In this document: one piece after another, positions 34,394-36,682 of the stretch
Layout of the letters: the number at the start of each line of letters is the position of its first letter
How positions within the stretch are numbered: the first letter of the stretch is position 1
Source: Phycisphaerales bacterium
GTDB lineage: Bacteria > Planctomycetota > Phycisphaerae > Phycisphaerales > UBA1924
Reading direction: 5' to 3'
Assembly: GCA_016742055.1 (NCBI GenBank)
Contig: JACVCK010000005.1
Coordinates: 1-36,682 of the forward strand
Length of the DNA stretch: 36,682 nt
Made by a program: the position numbers and the translations under genes
Notes under the pieces: model-generated
Seen by the model: only the letters and a program-made list of their open reading frames with translations
Database searches by the model: none
What the model was told of the DNA's origin: nothing

Positions 34394-35332
34394 ATGCATC
34401 CCATGCCCTCCGCCGCCCGATTGGATCCGCGCCGACTGATCCTCGCCACGCTCGCCCTGGCCGGCCCGGCGCTCGGCGCCTCGGAGCCGCCGGCCCGGCA
34501 CCCCGCGCTCAGCGGCCCGTCGATCGAGGAGCGCATCCTGCAGATGGATGCGCCGCCCCCCAACCGCGAGCCCGTCCGGCCCGACGGCAGCGCCAGCGGG
34601 GCGGGCGCCGCGTTCCGTGAGGGCTCGTTCCTGGTGTCGCGCCGGGGCCGTCTGCAGCAGCGCGCCGACGGCTGGTGGTTCCACTTCGACGCCGACGCCG
34701 CGGGCAAGGCCGACGCGCCCGTGGCGGTGCATCCCAGCGCGACGCTCGCGGGAATGCTGCGCCTGATGGAGTCACGGCGCGAGCCGACGACGTTTTTCCT
34801 CAGCGCCGAGGTCTTTGCCTTCGACGGGCGCAACTACATCCTCCCCACGCACTTCACCGTGGCCGCGACGACCACGCACCAGCCGCTGCCCGAGCCCGTC
34901 GAGCCCGCGCAGCCGGAGGCCGACGGCGGCGCGGATCCGAGCGCGGCGTCTCTGATCCGGGGGGTGGACCGGGCCACGGCGCGCCGGCGGGAGGCGCCCG
35001 TCGCGACGTCCGCCGCGGCGCCGGCGGGTCCGGTGGTCGCGGAGGGCGAGTTCTTCAATCTTCGGCGCGCGCGCGGGATGCCGGATCAGAACGGCGGCTG
35101 GCGCGTGGCGTTCGACAACGGCACGGGCGACGCCGGCGCCGACGCGCCGATGGCGCTGCTGCCCTGCCGCACGCTGGGGCGGATGATCGCCCTGGCCCGC
35201 TCCACGCGCGAGGGCCTGACGGTGACGGTCAGCGGGCGCGTGTTCCTCTTCGAGGGGCGAAACTATCTGCTGCCGACGCTGTTCTTCGTGGACTACGCCT
35301 CGGCCGTGGGCGAGATTCGTTCGGCGCAGTGA
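34394..35332 (+). CDS. Secreted protein with two copies of an internal repeat domain
   Basis: MHPMPSAARLDPRRLILATLALAGPALGASE signal; internal repeats ...LSAEVFAFDGRNYILPTHFTV and ...VSGRVFLFEGRNYLLPTLFFV. Confidence 0.8.
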   Translation: MHPMPSAARLDPRRLILATLALAGPALGASEPPARHPALSGPSIEERILQMDAPPPNREPVRPDGSASGAGAAFREGSFLVSRRGRLQQRADGWWFHFDADAAGKADAPVAVHPSATLAGMLRLMESRREPTTFFLSAEVFAFDGRNYILPTHFTVAATTTHQPLPEPVEPAQPEADGGADPSAASLIRGVDRATARRREAPVATSAAAPAGPVVAEGEFFNLRRARGMPDQNGGWRVAFDNGTGDAGADAPMALLPCRTLGRMIALARSTREGLTVTVSGRVFLFEGRNYLLPTLFFVDYASAVGEIRSAQ

Positions 35333-35358
35333 CCGATCCCGCCTGGTCCGGGGACGTT

Positions 35359-35400
35359 CGATAACGCCGCTCGGATCGCGCGTCAGCGCGCGGTTTATCG
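35359..35400. repeat. Intergenic inverted repeat
   Basis: CGATAA...TTATCG outer arms, with inner CGCGCG-TCAG-CGCGCG. Confidence 0.5.
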
Positions 35401-35428
35401 GCCCGCCGGAGGGGGATTCCCGCGCAGG

Positions 35429-35456
35429 TCAAGTTGGGCAATGCCGGGGCCGATGC
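35429..35456 (+). promoter_or_regulatory. Candidate sigma28 (FliA)-like promoter
   Basis: TCAAGTT...GCCGATGC; resembles TAAAGTTT-N11-GCCGATAA but with the spacer one base longer; lies about 75 nt upstream of the HTH-receiver gene. Confidence 0.3.
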
Positions 35457-35531
35457 TGACCCGGCTGCGCAATCCGCGCGCTCCCGCCGCGGCGTCGACC
35501 CGGCGCGGGCCCTTGAAGACCCCGACTGCCG

Positions 35532-36215
35532 ATGCGTGACATCGCGAACAACGAGCATGGCGGCGGCCCCGTTCAGGACGACTGGAGCGGGAAGGAGGTC
35601 TTCACGACCGGCGAGGCGGCGCGGGTCTGCAACGTCAGCCAGCAGACCATCATCCGCTGCTTCGACAGCGGCCGGCTCACGGGGTTCCGCGTGCCCGGCT
35701 CGCGCTTCCGTCGCATCCCCCGCGCCGAACTGCTGCGCTTCATGCACGACAACGGCATCCCTCCGGACCGGCTCGAGTCGGGGCGCAAGCGCATCCTCGT
35801 GATCGACGACGACGCGCCGACCCTCGCGCTGCTCCGCGAGGCGCTGGGGCGCGACCGGCGCTACGAGATCCAGACCGCCGAATCCGGGTACGACGCCGGC
35901 ATCCTCACCGCCACCTTCCGCCCGCATCTGGTGATCGTCGACTATCGACTCCCCGACGTGCGGGGAGACCTGATCGTCCGCCGGCTGCGCGAGCGCGAGG
36001 ACACCGCCGACACGCGCGTTATCTGCATCTCCGGGGTCGTCAGCCAGGAGGATGTGGACCGCCTGACCCGCGCCGGCGCCGAGGCCATCGTCCGCAAGCC
36101 CTTCAACATCGAGCGCCTCGGGGCGAAGGTCGCCGAACTGCTCGGCGTGCCCGGCGCCGCCAACTCCAACGGGACGGCGCACGCCTCGGACTCCGGTTCA
36201 GGGGGACGACCATGA
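35532..36215 (+). CDS. HTH (excisionase/MerR-like)-receiver domain response regulator
   Basis: VFTTGEAARVCNVSQQTIIRCFDSGRLTGFRVPGSRFRRIPRAELLRFM followed by RILVIDDDAPTLALLREAL, LVIVDYRLPDVRGDLIVRRLR, ICISGV, VRKPFNIERL. Confidence 0.92.
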   Translation: MRDIANNEHGGGPVQDDWSGKEVFTTGEAARVCNVSQQTIIRCFDSGRLTGFRVPGSRFRRIPRAELLRFMHDNGIPPDRLESGRKRILVIDDDAPTLALLREALGRDRRYEIQTAESGYDAGILTATFRPHLVIVDYRLPDVRGDLIVRRLREREDTADTRVICISGVVSQEDVDRLTRAGAEAIVRKPFNIERLGAKVAELLGVPGAANSNGTAHASDSGSGGRP

Positions 36216-36682
36216 GCCACGAACAGGACAGCGCGCGCAAGAGCCGCGTCGAACTCATCCTCGAGCAACTCGACGCCCTGCCCACGCTCCCGAGCGTCGC
36301 CAGCCGGCTCCTGCGCCTCTCCAGCGCCGCCGACGCCGACTTCCGCCAGATCGTCACCATGATCGAGTCGGACCCGGCGCTCACCTCCAAACTCCTGGGC
36401 CTGTGCCGACGCGCCGACAAACGAACCGCAGAGGACGTCGCCACCGTCGATCGCGCCGTGGTCCTGCTGGGCTTCGAGGCGGTCCGCGCCGCGGCGCTGA
36501 GCGTGAACGTCTACGAACTGCTCGCCGACCCGCCCGGCCACGACGTGGACGATCCGGAATCCTCCGGGCGCGCCCTGGACCGCAACGCCTTCTGGCGCTT
36601 CAGCATCGCCACCGCCTGCGCCGCCGAACTGCTCGCGCAGGAGCACCGGGGCCAGAAGAACACGCCCACGCCGCCCGAGGCG
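36212..36682 (+). CDS. HDOD-domain protein, truncated by window end
   Basis: ATG at 36212 overlaps the upstream stop (ATGA); open to the window edge; ILEQLDALPTLPSVASRLLRLSSAADADFRQIVTMIESDPALTSKLLGLC...VDRAVVLLGFEAVRAAALSV. Absent from the supplied ORF list because no stop is reached. Confidence 0.85.
   Translation, partial: MSHEQDSARKSRVELILEQLDALPTLPSVASRLLRLSSAADADFRQIVTMIESDPALTSKLLGLCRRADKRTAEDVATVDRAVVLLGFEAVRAAALSVNVYELLADPPGHDVDDPESSGRALDRNAFWRFSIATACAAELLAQEHRGQKNTPTPPEA

Noticed and set aside
1-36682. CRISPR array, transposase, integrase, prophage or toxin-antitoxin system
   Set aside because: No regularly spaced repeats, no recognisable transposase/integrase/phage motifs and no paired small toxin-antitoxin ORFs seen; the tRNA-Cys has no visible integrated element next to it.

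Overview
This 36.7 kb GC-rich window looks chromosomal and resembles a Planctomycetes/Phycisphaerae-like bacterium. The lineage call is inference from pseudopilin-like proteins, a dockerin-like tail, PEP-CTERM-like tails ending in RRRR, two ECF sigma/anti-sigma pairs, a futalosine-pathway MqnE and system II cytochrome c maturation. I support about 35 CDSs and one tRNA-Cys(GCA), plus several hairpins, terminators and candidate promoters. I see no CRISPR array, rRNA, transposase or prophage. Main blocks: GT2 + LAB_N-like pair (73-1514); SUMF1-like secreted protein (3318-4352); SOUL heme-binding protein divergent from ResB/CcsA (6880-12076); ECF sigma/anti-sigma (12928-14270); beta-barrel, lipoprotein, FecR and CHASE2-cyclase block (15260-21309); GAF-SpoIIE phosphatase, GlgP, MqnE, and a second ECF pair (21331-28453); a possible metal-linked cell-surface locus (30732-33660); histone-H1-like tail protein, tRNA-Cys, a two-repeat secreted protein, HTH-receiver regulator and a truncated HDOD gene (33841-36682). 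The strongest candidate for something under-described is 30732-33660. It encodes a His-rich CxxC membrane protein, a pseudopilin-like protein, and two tandem paralogous secreted proteins that share one ectodomain but carry different C-terminal modules (dockerin-like versus PEP-CTERM-like). A candidate promoter upstream has an inverted repeat in its spacer, and a strong terminator closes the locus. All family names come from reading translated motifs; no database search was run.
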